The position numbers were made by a program, and so were the translations under genes. Below the pieces are notes generated by a model. That model was not told the DNA's origin and did not search any database. It saw only the letters and a list, made by a program, of their open reading frames with translations. From Mucilaginibacter straminoryzae (GTDB lineage Bacteria; Bacteroidota; Bacteroidia; Sphingobacteriales; Sphingobacteriaceae): 64,000 bases of DNA. Below are positions 23,950-34,005 of this stretch, one piece after another; the first letter of the stretch is position 1, and each line of letters opens with the position of its first letter. The stretch lies in contig NZ_JALJEJ010000004.1 in assembly GCF_022953055.1 (NCBI RefSeq), positions 186,001-250,000 of the forward strand, in the 5' to 3' direction.

Positions 23950-26424
23950 ATGAGCTATGATCCGTTTGACTTTAAGAGTGCATTACCGGTAATCAACGAA
24001 GATTCTGAGTTTTTTCCGTTAATGTCATCTGAGGATGAAGAGGAAATGAACAATGAGCAGGTACCCGAGGTTTTAGCTATACTTCCGCTTCGTAATACTG
24101 TACTTTTTCCCGGCGTTGTAATTCCCATTACCGTTGGCAGAGATAAATCAATTAAACTGATACGAGACGCGAACAAAGGTGAGCGAATTATCGGGGTGGT
24201 TGCGCAACAAGATGTGGGTATAGAAGACCCCGCTTTCGACCAGTTACATACGGTTGGTACTACCGCACTCATTGTAAAAATGCTGCAAATGCCCGATGGT
24301 AATACCACGGTTATTTTGCAAGGTAAAAGAAGATTTACTTTAAAAGAAGAAATACAAAGCGAGCCTTATCTTAAGGCCGTTGTCGAGCCTTTCCAGGAGG
24401 TTAAACCCCGGGAAGACCAGGAATTTAAAGCCATGGTATCGTCTATCAAAGACATGGCCATGAGCATTGTTCAGCTTTCGCCGAACATCCCGACCGAGGC
24501 GGGTATTGCGATTAAAAATATCGAAAGCACTTCATTCCTGATCAACTTCATATCGTCTAATATGAATGCCGATATGTCTGTAAAGCAACGCATGCTGGAG
24601 AACGGCAACCTGCGCGAACGCGCTAAAATGGTACTGGAACATCTCACGACCGAGTTGCAAATGCTGGAGCTGAAAAACCAGATCCAAACCAAAGTGCGGA
24701 CAGACCTGGATAAGCAGCAGCGCGATTATTTCCTGAGCCAGCAGTTGAAAACCATACAGGAAGAGCTGGGCGGCAACACGCCAGACCTGGAAATGGAAAA
24801 CCTGCGCAACCGCGGCAAGAAAAAGAAATGGGCGAAAGAGGTTGCAGATCATTTTAACAAAGAGCTGGATAAGCTAAGCCGCATTAACCCCGCAGCAGCA
24901 GATTATTCAGTCCAGATCAACTATTTGGAGTTGTTGCTTGATTTGCCTTGGAACGAATTTACCAAAGATAATTTCGACCTGAAACGGGCACAAAAGATAC
25001 TTGATAAAGACCACTTCGGCCTCGACAAAGTAAAGCAGCGTATTATAGAATACCTGGCTGTACTGAAGCTGAAGCATAATATGAAAGCCCCTATCCTTTG
25101 CCTGGTCGGCCCTCCGGGGGTAGGTAAAACTTCACTTGGAAAATCCATCGCCAAAGCTTTAGGGCGCAAATATGTACGTATGGCCTTAGGTGGCTTGCGT
25201 GACGAAGCGGAAATTCGCGGTCACCGTAAAACCTATATCGGTGCAATGCCGGGCCGGGTGATCCAATCTATCAAAAAAGCAGGCGCGGCAAACCCGGTTT
25301 TTATTCTTGACGAGATTGATAAAGTGGGTAACGATTTCCGTGGCGACCCCTCTTCAGCCCTGCTCGAAGTGTTAGACCCGGAACAGAACGCTACGTTTTA
25401 CGATAACTACGTTGAACTGGATTTCGACCTTTCTAACGTAATGTTCATTGCTACGGCAAATTCGCTTAGCTCGGTACAACCTGCCCTGCTGGACAGGATG
25501 GAGATCATTGAGGTGAACGGCTACACCATTGAAGAAAAGATAGAAATTGCACGGCAGCACCTGTTACCTAAACAGCGCGAAGCGCATGGCGTAAAAACCA
25601 AAGAGGTAATACTGAAAAACGATGTTATTGAAAAGGTGATAGAACAGTATACCCGCGAGTCCGGTGTACGTGCCCTGGATAAAAAAATCGGTTCGGTGGT
25701 ACGCGGCGTGGCTAAAAACATCGCCATGGAAGAACCTTACAGCCCTACAGTAAGCAAGGCGGAAGTGGAGAAAATCCTCGGCGCACCAATTTTCGATAAA
25801 GACCTTTACGAAGGTAACGAGTTTGCCGGTGTGGTAACAGGTTTAGCATGGACACAAGTAGGCGGAGATATTTTATTTATCGAAGCGAGCTTAAGCCCCG
25901 GCAAAGGGCGCTTAACCTTAACCGGCAGCCTGGGCGATGTGATGAAGGAATCGGCAACCATTGCATTGGCATATTTACGCGCCCATGCAGGAATGTTTAA
26001 TATCGATCAGCGCTTGTTTGACCAGTGGGACGTACACATCCACGTTCCGGCAGGTGCTACGCCAAAAGACGGTCCTTCTGCAGGAATCACTATGCTTACC
26101 GCCCTTACTTCGGCATTTACACAGCGCAGGGTTAAACCGAACCTGGCCATGACAGGCGAGATCACGCTCCGCGGACGCGTACTTCCGGTAGGTGGCATCA
26201 AGGAAAAGATCCTGGCAGCTAAACGTGCGGATATCAAAGAGATCATTCTTTGCAAGTCCAACCAAAAGGATATTCTGGATATTAAGGAAGATTACATTAA
26301 GGATATGAAATTCCATTATGTAACGCAGATGCGCGAAGTGATAGACCTGGCCCTGCTTCAGGAAAAGGTTACTGAGCCTCTGGATCTTACGGTAAAGGAA
26401 GACTTTAAACCGGTAATGAATTAA
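23950..26424 (+). CDS. lon: ATP-dependent protease Lon
   Basis: 824 residues. Domains in order: acidic N-terminal extension (about 35 residues), LON substrate-binding domain ([20 protein letters not shown]...), coiled coil (residues about 240-320), AAA+ module with Walker [10 protein letters not shown] from residue 387 and Walker [10 protein letters not shown], and the protease domain with the Ser710-Lys753 dyad (KDGPSAG and [11 protein letters not shown]). It degrades misfolded and regulatory proteins in the cytoplasm. The long leader upstream suggests regulated expression, though no heat-shock operator was recognised. Confidence 0.97.
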   Translation: MSYDPFDFKSALPVINEDSEFFPLMSSEDEEEMNNEQVPEVLAILPLRNTVLFPGVVIPITVGRDKSIKLIRDANKGERIIGVVAQQDVGIEDPAFDQLHTVGTTALIVKMLQMPDGNTTVILQGKRRFTLKEEIQSEPYLKAVVEPFQEVKPREDQEFKAMVSSIKDMAMSIVQLSPNIPTEAGIAIKNIESTSFLINFISSNMNADMSVKQRMLENGNLRERAKMVLEHLTTELQMLELKNQIQTKVRTDLDKQQRDYFLSQQLKTIQEELGGNTPDLEMENLRNRGKKKKWAKEVADHFNKELDKLSRINPAAADYSVQINYLELLLDLPWNEFTKDNFDLKRAQKILDKDHFGLDKVKQRIIEYLAVLKLKHNMKAPILCLVGPPGVGKTSLGKSIAKALGRKYVRMALGGLRDEAEIRGHRKTYIGAMPGRVIQSIKKAGAANPVFILDEIDKVGNDFRGDPSSALLEVLDPEQNATFYDNYVELDFDLSNVMFIATANSLSSVQPALLDRMEIIEVNGYTIEEKIEIARQHLLPKQREAHGVKTKEVILKNDVIEKVIEQYTRESGVRALDKKIGSVVRGVAKNIAMEEPYSPTVSKAEVEKILGAPIFDKDLYEGNEFAGVVTGLAWTQVGGDILFIEASLSPGKGRLTLTGSLGDVMKESATIALAYLRAHAGMFNIDQRLFDQWDVHIHVPAGATPKDGPSAGITMLTALTSAFTQRRVKPNLAMTGEITLRGRVLPVGGIKEKILAAKRADIKEIILCKSNQKDILDIKEDYIKDMKFHYVTQMREVIDLALLQEKVTEPLDLTVKEDFKPVMN

Positions 26425-26444
26425 CTCATAAGATTTAACACTTT

Positions 26445-26480
26445 AAAAGCCTCGTTTTTAACGGGGCTTTTTCTATTTTT
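26445..26480 (+). terminator. Intrinsic terminator after lon
   Basis: AAAAGCCTCGT and ACGGGGCTTTTT form a stem with one G-T pair around TTTTT, followed by CTATTTTT. The T tract includes TATTTTTA (26474-26481), a near -7 box for the next gene. Confidence 0.75.
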
Positions 26481-26512
26481 AGCGGTTGTATGATATCCTT
26501 TTCCAACCCTGA

Positions 26513-27478
26513 ATGAAACGTACATTACCCCTTTTAATATTTGTTCTTTTAATTGCTATTGCTGCTAAAGCGCAGTACCGCCATCAGGAAGTAGGCCTGC
26601 AAACAGACAATGATTCTTACCTGGCGCAGGGATCAGACCGGTATTACACCAACGGGATATTTATTTATTACCGCCGCGCTTTACCTTTTGACGAAGATGG
26701 AAAAATTGCTAACCGTGTACTTGGCTTCGAGGCAGGGCAGAAAATGTTCAACCCGCAATCCGGCTCCATCAACGTAAATGGCGTTGCTGATCCGGGTTAT
26801 ATCGACAGGCCGTTTGCGGGCTATTTGTATTTGGGTGCCAACTATAATGTGTTGTACAAAAAGCAAAGTAATTTTAAGGTTGGTCTTCAATTAGGGGTGG
26901 TTGGTCCGCGTGCTTATGGCCGCCAGGCACAAAATCTCATCCATAAGGTATTTGGCTTTTACCCGCCGGATGGCTGGCAATACCAGATTAAAAATGCGCT
27001 GGTGATCAATGCTTCCGGCGAATACAACAAGATGCTGGCACGAGGTGGTAATTGGGTAGACGTTAGCTTCACTTCTTATGCCAACCTTGGTACCGGTTTT
27101 ATTGGCGGCGGATTAGGCCCCATGCTTCGGTTGGGCCGCTTCAACAAGCTTTTTAATTCTGTAATTACCCAAAGCACGGTGATAGACCGCCCGGGCGTAA
27201 AAGCCAATGACCAGGAGTTTTTCTTCTATTATAAACCATTGGTGAACCTGCAGGTAAAAGATATTACTGTAGAGGGCAAAGGCGCAGTATACCCGGAAAG
27301 TATGCAGGTAGCAGGCAAACTAAATAAAGTAATGATCAGCAATCAACTGGGCGGCGCGTTTAATAGCGGCGACCGATGGACTGTTGATGCCAGCGTTATC
27401 TTCCATACCAAAGATGTGAAAGAAATGGTGCGGTCGCACCAATGGGGATCGGTAACGGTGATGTACCACTTCGATTAA
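26513..27478 (+). CDS. LpxR-family outer-membrane lipid A deacylase
   Basis: 321 residues with signal peptide MKRTLPLLIFVLLIAIAAKAQ. The first strands contain GLQTDNDSYLAQGSDRYYTNG, matching the LpxR (DUF2219) opening in which Asn-Asp forms part of the calcium-containing active site, and GPRAYGRQAQNLIHKVFG provides the expected catalytic His. A C-terminal aromatic strand (GSVTVMYHFD) fits a 12-strand barrel. In Salmonella LpxR removes the 3'-acyloxyacyl chain of lipid A; the same is inferred here, altering surface lipid. ArfB on the other strand overlaps its 3' end by four bases. Confidence 0.8.
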   Translation: MKRTLPLLIFVLLIAIAAKAQYRHQEVGLQTDNDSYLAQGSDRYYTNGIFIYYRRALPFDEDGKIANRVLGFEAGQKMFNPQSGSINVNGVADPGYIDRPFAGYLYLGANYNVLYKKQSNFKVGLQLGVVGPRAYGRQAQNLIHKVFGFYPPDGWQYQIKNALVINASGEYNKMLARGGNWVDVSFTSYANLGTGFIGGGLGPMLRLGRFNKLFNSVITQSTVIDRPGVKANDQEFFFYYKPLVNLQVKDITVEGKGAVYPESMQVAGKLNKVMISNQLGGAFNSGDRWTVDASVIFHTKDVKEMVRSHQWGSVTVMYHFD

Positions 27479-27885
27479 TAATCGAAGCCCTTACGGCGCG
27501 ATTCTTTTTTTGCAGCGTGCTGCTTTTTCTGATCCAATCGTGCAGCCTTAGCAGCCCGGCTAACTTTTGTTGGCTTACGTACTTTAGGCTTCTCAAAGGC
27601 TTTAACAACAAGCGCGTACAACTTTTCTAAAGCAATCTGCCGGTTCAGTAACTGGCTGCGCTCTTCGTCGCAAACTACTTGTACCAAGCCATCTTTATTT
27701 AGCCTGGAAGCCAGCTTTTGCTTTAACAGCAGTCTCTGCTCTTCGTTAAACAGCGCAGAAGCTTCTATATCAAAATTAAGCTCTACCCTACTTGAAACCT
27801 TGTTTACATTTTGCCCGCCTTTACCCCCGCTGCGCGAAGCCTTAAAGCTTGTTTCCCTGGCGAGATCTTCTTTACTAAAATTCAT
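27475..27885 (-). CDS. arfB: Alternative ribosome-rescue factor ArfB (YaeJ-like)
   Basis: 136 residues. The catalytic GGQ lies at 23-25 in SGGKGGQNVNKVSSRVEL, and the protein is a single release-factor domain with no codon-recognition domain. The tail is strongly basic (KVRKPTKVSRAAKAARLDQKKQHAAKKESRRKG), as needed to enter the empty mRNA channel of stalled ribosomes. It frees peptides from ribosomes stalled without a stop codon. ATG at 27885. Confidence 0.92.
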   Translation of the reverse strand: MNFSKEDLARETSFKASRSGGKGGQNVNKVSSRVELNFDIEASALFNEEQRLLLKQKLASRLNKDGLVQVVCDEERSQLLNRQIALEKLYALVVKAFEKPKVRKPTKVSRAAKAARLDQKKQHAAKKESRRKGFDY

Positions 27886-27892
27886 TATAATA

Positions 27893-28008
27893 GATTACAC
27901 TGTTTTATTTTAAGATTACACCGATGTGCAAAATAGGTAATCAGCAACAAAAATCGGTGCAATCATTAAAAAGGGATTGGTGTAATTATAAAAATCGACC
28001 AGTGTAAG
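27893..28008. repeat. Cluster of degenerate GATTACAC(C/T)G repeats
   Basis: Five related copies: GATTACACTG (27893), GATTACACCGAT (27914), then inverted ATCGGTGCAATC (27953), ATTGGTGTAATT (27976) and CCAGTGTAAG (27999). The cluster fills the arfB-cmk spacer. A like cluster lies at 55893-55947. Confidence 0.65.
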
Positions 28009-28018
28009 CACAAATACT

Positions 28019-28026
28019 TAAATTTG
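28019..28026 (+). promoter_or_regulatory. -7 box TAAATTTG for cmk
   Basis: Exact TAnnTTTG match, six bases before the cmk ATG at 28033; predicts a leaderless or nearly leaderless mRNA. Confidence 0.55.
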
Positions 28027-28032
28027 CAATGT

Positions 28033-28710
28033 ATGAGCAGTAACATTGTGGTAGCTATCGATGGCTATTCTTCTTGCGGAAAAAGTACCCTTGCAAAAGC
28101 ATTAGCCAAACAACTTCACTTTATTTATGTCGATAGCGGCGCCATGTACCGGGCAGTAACGCTCTATCTGCTTAGAAAAAATATCGATCTGAAAGATCCG
28201 GCCGCTGTTGAAGCAGTGTTACCAGAGGTACATCTGAACTTCCATGCCCGCGACTACCAAACCCATATCCTGCTGAATGATGAAGAAGTGTCAGACGAAA
28301 TCCGCCTGATGCCGGTATCAGAAAACGTAAGTGCGGTAGCGGCCATTCGCAGTGTACGGCACGAGATGGTGAAGCAGCAGCAACGCATGGGCCGTTCTAA
28401 AAACATTGTGATGGATGGCCGCGATATTGGCACTACCGTATTCCCAAACGCACAAGTGAAGCTGTTTATGACCGCCGATCCTAAAGTTCGCGCAGAACGC
28501 CGTTTTAAAGAGCTGCAACCCAATAATCCGGATATTACTTTAGAAGAAGTTTTCGAGAATTTAGCACATCGGGACTACCTTGACACTACACGCGCCGAAA
28601 GTCCGCTTATACGGGCCGAAGATGCCATTATATTAGATAATACCAACCTTACTCCGGAGCAGCAACTTCAGTTTGCCCTGGATAAGGTAGAACCTTTTTT
28701 AAAGGGGTAG
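28033..28710 (+). CDS. cmk: Cytidylate kinase
   Basis: 225 residues from ATG 28033 (a TTG at 28024 lies inside the promoter box and is rejected). P-loop GYSSCGKST at residues 11-19, CMP-binding DSGAMYRAVTLYLL and MDGRDIGTTVFPNAQ, and the lid RRFKELQ. It phosphorylates CMP and dCMP with ATP. The family often begins IAIDGYSSCGKST in Bacteroidota, which fits this start. Its 3' end overlaps the convergent dCMP deaminase gene by 12 bases. Confidence 0.93.
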   Translation: MSSNIVVAIDGYSSCGKSTLAKALAKQLHFIYVDSGAMYRAVTLYLLRKNIDLKDPAAVEAVLPEVHLNFHARDYQTHILLNDEEVSDEIRLMPVSENVSAVAAIRSVRHEMVKQQQRMGRSKNIVMDGRDIGTTVFPNAQVKLFMTADPKVRAERRFKELQPNNPDITLEEVFENLAHRDYLDTTRAESPLIRAEDAIILDNTNLTPEQQLQFALDKVEPFLKG

Positions 28711-29178
28711 TTTCAGCGGTACATCCGCGTCATCAAACTTTTGTGCTTTCACCCCGAAGTGATTCAGAAAATCCACGCCTTCATCGCTGGGTAAGCCTTT
28801 GTATTCTGCATAAGATTTACGGTAATACACCTGGGTAATGCCCGCAGAAAATATTAACCTGGCACATGGCAGGCAAGGCGACAAGGTGGTATACATGGTT
28901 GCCCCTTCTAACTTTGCGCCATTTTTAACGGCATAAAGAATGGCATTTTCTTCGGCATGTAAAGCTAAAGAACAACTTCCACGCGCATCCCTTGGGCAGC
29001 CTGTTTCGGGCCACTCCTCGTCGCAGTTGTGTGTACCTGCGGGCGGGCCATTATAGCCGATGGAAATAATGCGGGTATCCTTCGCTAAAACGGCACCGAC
29101 CTGCGCCTTAACGCAGTGACTGCGTTGGGCCAGGTCGGTTGCCAGATTCATAAAAATATGATCGAAACTTGGTTTCAT
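28699..29178 (-). CDS. Deoxycytidylate (dCMP) deaminase
   Basis: 159 residues. Zinc-dependent cytidine deaminase fold: HAEENAI supplies the His ligand and catalytic Glu, and TTLSPCLPCARL the PCxxC ligands. A second cluster near Cys56/Cys62 (HNCDEEWPETGCPRDARGSC) is typical of dCMP deaminases of the ComEB type. It turns dCMP into dUMP for thymidylate synthesis. It is convergent with cmk, another (d)CMP enzyme. ATG at 29178. Confidence 0.9.
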   Translation of the reverse strand: MKPSFDHIFMNLATDLAQRSHCVKAQVGAVLAKDTRIISIGYNGPPAGTHNCDEEWPETGCPRDARGSCSLALHAEENAILYAVKNGAKLEGATMYTTLSPCLPCARLIFSAGITQVYYRKSYAEYKGLPSDEGVDFLNHFGVKAQKFDDADVPLKLPL

Positions 29179-29189
29179 CTTTTATTAGT

Positions 29190-29292
29190 CATTATCGCTG
29201 CCGCTGGTCATCGGTCATTAGTCATTGACACTATTGGGTATTTTTTCATACTTACTATTAACGAATGACTAATGACAATTGACCAATGACAA
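29190..29292. repeat. TCATTAGTCATTG-type inverted repeat
   Basis: GTCATTAGTCATT (29214-29226) pairs perfectly with AATGACTAATGAC (29264-29276), flanked by further GGTCATC and CAATTGACCAATGAC copies. CATTAGTCATTGA is shared with 777-789. Confidence 0.7.
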
Positions 29293-29296
29293 AATC

Positions 29297-30928
29297 TTAG
29301 TGCCCTGCGCCAGCTTCGATATGGTCGATATCGATACCTTGTTTGCGCAGTTCTGCACCCGCTTTCCAGGCAAAGAATGCCAGGTAAGCAAAGCCCAAAA
29401 CAGGCACAATGTAAGAGAAGTGGATACCGCTCATACCTGGGACAATGTTGTTGCTGCCGTCAGCCAAGATACCCTGCACCGGTGGAATGATAGAACCACC
29501 CAGGATCATCATGATCAGCAAAGAAGCGCCCTGGCTAGAATATTTACCTAAGCCTGCTAACGCTAATGCGAAAATAGAAGGCCACATAATTGAACAGCAC
29601 AGACCACCGCTTACAAAAGCATAAGTTGCAACAATGCCATTGGTAAATAAACCGATCAGCATGAAGGCTACACCCAATAAACCGAAGATCAGCAGCGTGC
29701 GGATCGGCTTTTCTTTACCCAGGAAGAAACCTACAATCAGGAATACCACACAAACACCGTAAGGCGCTATTTTAGAAATATCGGCATTACTGATCACGTT
29801 TGCACCAAGTACAACCGCGAAAGCGATAAAAGGTACAATTACCGTCATGACCGTACGGGTTGTTTTAGACATATTGAAAACGCCCAGTGCACCGGTCCAG
29901 CGGCCGATCATTAAACTGCCCCAGTATAAAGAGATATACGGAGCCAGACCAGCTTCGGGAATGCTACCGAAGGCGGGTGTTCTTAACAATGACCCGAAAT
30001 TACTTTGGATGGTTACCTCTGTACCTACATAGGTAAAGATAGCCAGCATACCTAAGATCAGTTGCGGGTAACGCATAGCACCCCAACCTTCTTTTTGCTT
30101 AGTTGCTTTAGAAGATGCAAAGATGAGCGTGAATATAATAATGAATAAAGCGCCATATACGAAATAAGCGTTTGACAAGCCAGTGGCGTTAGCCAACGGC
30201 GTAGCGCCTAAAATAAGACAGAACGCAATGAATACGACAAACAACGGAAGATTCGCCTTTGTGCTTTGCTCAATCTGCTCATCGCTGGTTACTTTAGGCA
30301 GTTTGGTGATCCAGAAGAAAATTGCCAGCGCAAGGAACAAGCCTGCAAGGATCCAGTAAAGCATATTCACAGAAGAAATAGACACGGTTTTACCCGCATC
30401 TGAACCCGCTGCTGAACCAAATAACAGGAAGCTTACCACTACCGGGCCTAAAATACTACCGAAGTTGTTTACCCCACCTGCAAGGTTAAGGCGTGTTGCA
30501 CCGGTTTCGGGCGGGCCCAAAGCTACAATGAATGGGTTTACCGCTGTTTGCTGTAACGAGAAGCCTATTGCAATGATGAAGAAAGCGCCTAAGATGAATC
30601 CAAACACACCTGCATTTATTGCAGGAACCATTAACAGTGCGCCTGCAGTCGAGATTAATAATCCGTACACAATGGCATTTTTATAGCCGAGCTTATTTAA
30701 AATATCTACACGGGTAATTTGTGAAGCGAAATAAAGTACAAGAGAGCCAATAAAATAACCACCGTAAAAAGTAAAGTCGATTAATTGAGACTCGAATTGG
30801 GTAAGATTGAAGTGAGTTTTACAGAAGGGGATGAACACACCGTTTGAAGCGGCGGAAAAGCCCCAGAAGAACCACACGGTTATAAGAGAGTATAAGGCCG
30901 AGCGATTACTAGCGTTGTTTTGTTCCAT
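29297..30928 (-). CDS. FucP/GluP-type MFS sugar:H+ symporter
   Basis: 543 residues from ATG 30928; the frame opens at a TTG 42 bases earlier without support. Twelve or more membrane helices. The opening SALYSLITVWFFWGFSAASNGVFIPFCKTHFNLTQFESQLIDFTFYGGYFIGS is that of the fucose/glucose-galactose permease branch of the major facilitator superfamily, and ALGPPETGATRLNLAGGVNNFGSILGP is another family signature. The transported sugar cannot be read from sequence. It stands alone between a repeat and the divergent lysE gene. Confidence 0.87.
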   Translation of the reverse strand: MEQNNASNRSALYSLITVWFFWGFSAASNGVFIPFCKTHFNLTQFESQLIDFTFYGGYFIGSLVLYFASQITRVDILNKLGYKNAIVYGLLISTAGALLMVPAINAGVFGFILGAFFIIAIGFSLQQTAVNPFIVALGPPETGATRLNLAGGVNNFGSILGPVVVSFLLFGSAAGSDAGKTVSISSVNMLYWILAGLFLALAIFFWITKLPKVTSDEQIEQSTKANLPLFVVFIAFCLILGATPLANATGLSNAYFVYGALFIIIFTLIFASSKATKQKEGWGAMRYPQLILGMLAIFTYVGTEVTIQSNFGSLLRTPAFGSIPEAGLAPYISLYWGSLMIGRWTGALGVFNMSKTTRTVMTVIVPFIAFAVVLGANVISNADISKIAPYGVCVVFLIVGFFLGKEKPIRTLLIFGLLGVAFMLIGLFTNGIVATYAFVSGGLCCSIMWPSIFALALAGLGKYSSQGASLLIMMILGGSIIPPVQGILADGSNNIVPGMSGIHFSYIVPVLGFAYLAFFAWKAGAELRKQGIDIDHIEAGAGH

Positions 30929-31080
30929 TAGATGATTAGTTGGTGTTTTTGGGACACTAACATAGTTCAATTTTTTAAATTCTTAACGGATTTTGAAAAA
31001 TAAATGACGCCATGTGCTTAGTTTCTTTGTTAAATGTATAAAATTGCACCGTTGAAAAACGGATACGTTAAACAGCATTA

Positions 31081-31743
31081 ATGATAGAAGCGGTATTCTC
31101 GGGAATAGGTATCGGGTTAGTATTAACCTTTCTTACCGGCCCTGTTTTTTTTGCTTTAATTAAAACCAGTATCGAGAAAGGGTTTCACGCAGGTGCCGCT
31201 TTGGCGCTGGGTGTGGTCAGCAGCGATGTGGTTTTTGTAGGCGCTATTTTATTCGGATCGCAAATGTTCGATCTTTCGCAGCAGGCTAAGATTTGGCTCG
31301 GCATTACCGGGGCAGTTATCCTGTTCTGTATTGGCGTATACTACCTCTTAAAAAAGCCCGAAATAGATTATGATACCCATGAACCGGCAAGCGTTAACCG
31401 TGCGGGCTACTTCTTAAAGGGTTTCCTGATGTGCATATTCAACCCTACCCTGCTGTTCCATTGGGTTACGGTAATTGGCACTGCCAGTACTATTTATCAT
31501 CTGGGCGTACCACACCGCCAGCTGAAGATTGCCATTATGTTCCTTACCATCCTGATCATACAGTTTGGCATGGACGTTACCAAGGCCTTTTATGCCAATA
31601 AACTAAGGGATAAAATATCAGAGCGGCTGATCCACCGGTTGAATTACGTGGCAGGTGCCGCGCTGATCATCGCCGCACTGATTATCACAGACAAGCTGGT
31701 AACCCATATCATCTTCTCGCCTATCGTCGCCAGTAATAACTAA
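31081..31743 (+). CDS. LysE/RhtB-family amino acid exporter
   Basis: 220 residues with about six membrane helices. GIGIGLVLTFLTGPVFFALIKTSIEKGFHAGAALALGVVSSDVVFV is the typical N-terminal half of LysE/RhtB translocators, with the GP-x2-F pattern near residue 21. Members export basic amino acids, homoserine lactone or threonine; the substrate is unknown here. ATG at 31081, about 35 bases after a weak TAAAATTG promoter box. Convergent with purF. Confidence 0.85.
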   Translation: MIEAVFSGIGIGLVLTFLTGPVFFALIKTSIEKGFHAGAALALGVVSSDVVFVGAILFGSQMFDLSQQAKIWLGITGAVILFCIGVYYLLKKPEIDYDTHEPASVNRAGYFLKGFLMCIFNPTLLFHWVTVIGTASTIYHLGVPHRQLKIAIMFLTILIIQFGMDVTKAFYANKLRDKISERLIHRLNYVAGAALIIAALIITDKLVTHIIFSPIVASNN

Positions 31744-31780
31744 TCTGATCAGCAGATTTCACTTCAAGCATTCAGCAAAT

Positions 31781-31827
31781 AAAAAAAGGACAAAGAATTC
31801 GGGAACGTTAATTCCTATTCTTTGTCC
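31781..31827 (-). terminator. Intrinsic terminator after purF
   Basis: GGACAAAGAAT (31788-31798) pairs with ATTCTTTGTCC (31817-31827), an 11-base stem; on the minus strand it is followed by seven T. It lies 70 bases past the purF stop. Confidence 0.75.
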
Positions 31828-31897
31828 TGTATGATTTAATGAATAAGGGAACGGGGATTTCCTTCGTATCCTCTCCCTTAGTCCTTATAGCTAAAAA

Positions 31898-33805
31898 TTA
31901 CATGTATGCCCGCTGGTTCTTACCTTCCATCCAATTTACAAAGGCGCGGTTAACCACCTTATTACCGCCCGGGGTTGGGTAATCGCCAGAGAAGTACCAG
32001 TCGCCCAGGTGTTCAGGGCAAGCTTTATGCAGGTTGTCCAACGTTTGATAGATCACTTTTACCTCTGCCTTGGTTTCTTTTGGCGTGATGATCTTAGCAA
32101 TACGGTCTGATATCTCCTGATCGGTAAAAGGCTCATAGATGGCTTTAACATAGTTCTCTACCTGTTCCTTTGGTACGTTAACGCTGTCCTTACATTTCTT
32201 ATAAACCTCCAGGATCAGGTCTTCGCGGTCGCTTTCTTTCAGCAAACTAATGGCAGCTTCAAAAGCTACAAACTCACCCATGCGCGACATATCGATACCA
32301 TAGCAATCCGGGTAACGGATCTGCGGTGCAGAAGAAACGATCACGATCTTCTTCGGACCAAGACGGTCGAGGATTTTCAGGATGCTTTGCTTCAACGTGG
32401 TACCACGCACAATAGAATCGTCCAAAACAACCAGCGTATCTGTATCGTTCTTGATCAGGCCGTAAGTGGTATCGTAAACATGCGCTACCATTTCGCCACG
32501 GTCTGCATCCTGGGTAATAAAAGTACGCAGCTTTACGTCTTTAATAGCAATCTTTTCTACCCGAGGCGCCATTTGCAGTACTTCCTGCAACTCTTCATCG
32601 GTGATTTTATCGTCCCGGTTAAGCAGGCGGTCGCGCTGATACTGTTTCACATATTTGTTCACCCCTTCTACCATACCATAGAAAGCAATCTCGGCAGTAT
32701 TCGGGATGTATGACCATACGGTGTTTTTCAGATCGTGGTTCACTTCTTCCAGCAACATCGGCGTTAGTAAACGGCCAAGCTGTTTACGTTCGCGATAGAT
32801 AGAGGCATCACTTCCGCGGGAGAAATAAATGCGCTCGAACGAGCATGATTTTTTCTCTTTAGGTTCGCTGAACTGATCTTCTGTAACCTTACCATTCTTT
32901 TTAATGATCAGCGCATGGCCTGGTTTAATCTCTTTAATTTCCTCTAACGGAATATTAAAGGCCGTCTGGATAGCAGGCCGCTCAGAAGCTGCAATTACAA
33001 TTTCATCATTATAATAGCAGAAAGCGGGGCGGATACCGGCAGGGTCGCGCATGATGAACGCATCGCCATGACCGAGTATACCTGCAATGGTATAACCACC
33101 ATCCCACTTATTGGCAGATTTTCTTAAAATTTTAGCCACATCCATATTATCGGCAATCATTTTACTGATCGCGATATTGTCATCCGTGCCTTCGCGCTTA
33201 AACTGGTCGAACAAGCCTTGTACTTCAGTATCCAGGAAGTGACCGATCTTTTCAAGCACCGTAACGGTGTCTGCTTTTTCTTTCGGATGCTGCCCCAACT
33301 CGTATAATTGCTGTAGTAACTCGTCCACGTTAGTCATGTTAAAATTACCTGCAATAACCAGGTTACGGGTCATCCAGTTGTTCTGACGCAGGAACGGGTG
33401 GCAGCTTTCAATACTGTTCTTACCATGTGTGCCGTACCGCAGGTGACCTAAAAGAACTTCGCCGGTAAAGCTCATGTTCTCCTTCAGCCAGTCGGCGTCT
33501 TTCAACTTCTCCGGAAAATCCCGCTCTACCTCTGCAAATTTTTTCTGGATGTATTCGAAAATGTCAGCAACAGCATTGGAGGCCATCGACCGGTGACGGC
33601 TGATGTACCTTTTGCCGGGATCGACATCCAGCTTAATGGTGGCAACACCCGCGCCATCCTGGCCGCGGTTATGCTGTTTTTCCATTAATAAATATAATTT
33701 GTTGAGGCCGTAGAGGGCAGTACCGTATTTCTTCTGGTAGTAGGATAACGGCTTTAATAAGCGAATGAAGGCAACGCCACACTCGTGTTTTATCTGATCG
33801 CTCAT
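31898..33805 (-). CDS. purF: Amidophosphoribosyltransferase, long Bacteroidota form
   Basis: 635 residues, longer than the common PurF (about 480-510). An eight-residue propeptide (MSDQIKHE) precedes the nucleophile Cys9 in CGVAF, and RGQDGAGV gives the glutaminase pocket. The PRPP-binding loop is VVLDDSIVRGTTLK. Extra length lies mainly between the two domains (residues about 150-200 and 380-420). The enzyme makes phosphoribosylamine from PRPP and glutamine, the first step of purine synthesis. The Cys position supports ATG 33805 as start. Confidence 0.88.
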   Translation of the reverse strand: MSDQIKHECGVAFIRLLKPLSYYQKKYGTALYGLNKLYLLMEKQHNRGQDGAGVATIKLDVDPGKRYISRHRSMASNAVADIFEYIQKKFAEVERDFPEKLKDADWLKENMSFTGEVLLGHLRYGTHGKNSIESCHPFLRQNNWMTRNLVIAGNFNMTNVDELLQQLYELGQHPKEKADTVTVLEKIGHFLDTEVQGLFDQFKREGTDDNIAISKMIADNMDVAKILRKSANKWDGGYTIAGILGHGDAFIMRDPAGIRPAFCYYNDEIVIAASERPAIQTAFNIPLEEIKEIKPGHALIIKKNGKVTEDQFSEPKEKKSCSFERIYFSRGSDASIYRERKQLGRLLTPMLLEEVNHDLKNTVWSYIPNTAEIAFYGMVEGVNKYVKQYQRDRLLNRDDKITDEELQEVLQMAPRVEKIAIKDVKLRTFITQDADRGEMVAHVYDTTYGLIKNDTDTLVVLDDSIVRGTTLKQSILKILDRLGPKKIVIVSSAPQIRYPDCYGIDMSRMGEFVAFEAAISLLKESDREDLILEVYKKCKDSVNVPKEQVENYVKAIYEPFTDQEISDRIAKIITPKETKAEVKVIYQTLDNLHKACPEHLGDWYFSGDYPTPGGNKVVNRAFVNWMEGKNQRAYM

Positions 33806-33822
33806 GATTGGAAATGAGACCG

Positions 33823-33830
33823 CAAAATTA
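33823..33830 (-). promoter_or_regulatory. -7 box TAATTTTG for purF
   Basis: TAnnTTTG match 17 bases before the purF ATG; no clean -33 element. Confidence 0.45.
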
Positions 33831-33936
33831 AGACTTTAAAATAAAGTTACACCCTCTGATTTGTCATTTTAAAGCATAAAAACTTAGTGTATTGTTAACA
33901 CAATATTATCTACCCGAAACGTCGTTAACAATAGCA

Positions 33937-33972
33937 TAAAAAAACCCGCCTTCAAAAGTGAAAGACGGGTTT
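33937..33972 (-). terminator. Intrinsic terminator after amt
   Basis: On the minus strand AAACCCGTCTTTC and GAAGGCGGGTTT form a stem (one G-T pair) around ACTTTT, followed by a run of seven T in total. It lies between amt and purF. Confidence 0.75.
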
Positions 33973-34005
33973 GGGAACATATATTTATTAGATATTAGGG
34001 CAACA

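Noticed and set aside
31898..33805. Long PurF as a gene fusion
   Set aside because: The extra length is spread through the protein and matches the long form known in Bacteroidota; no extra domain is visible.
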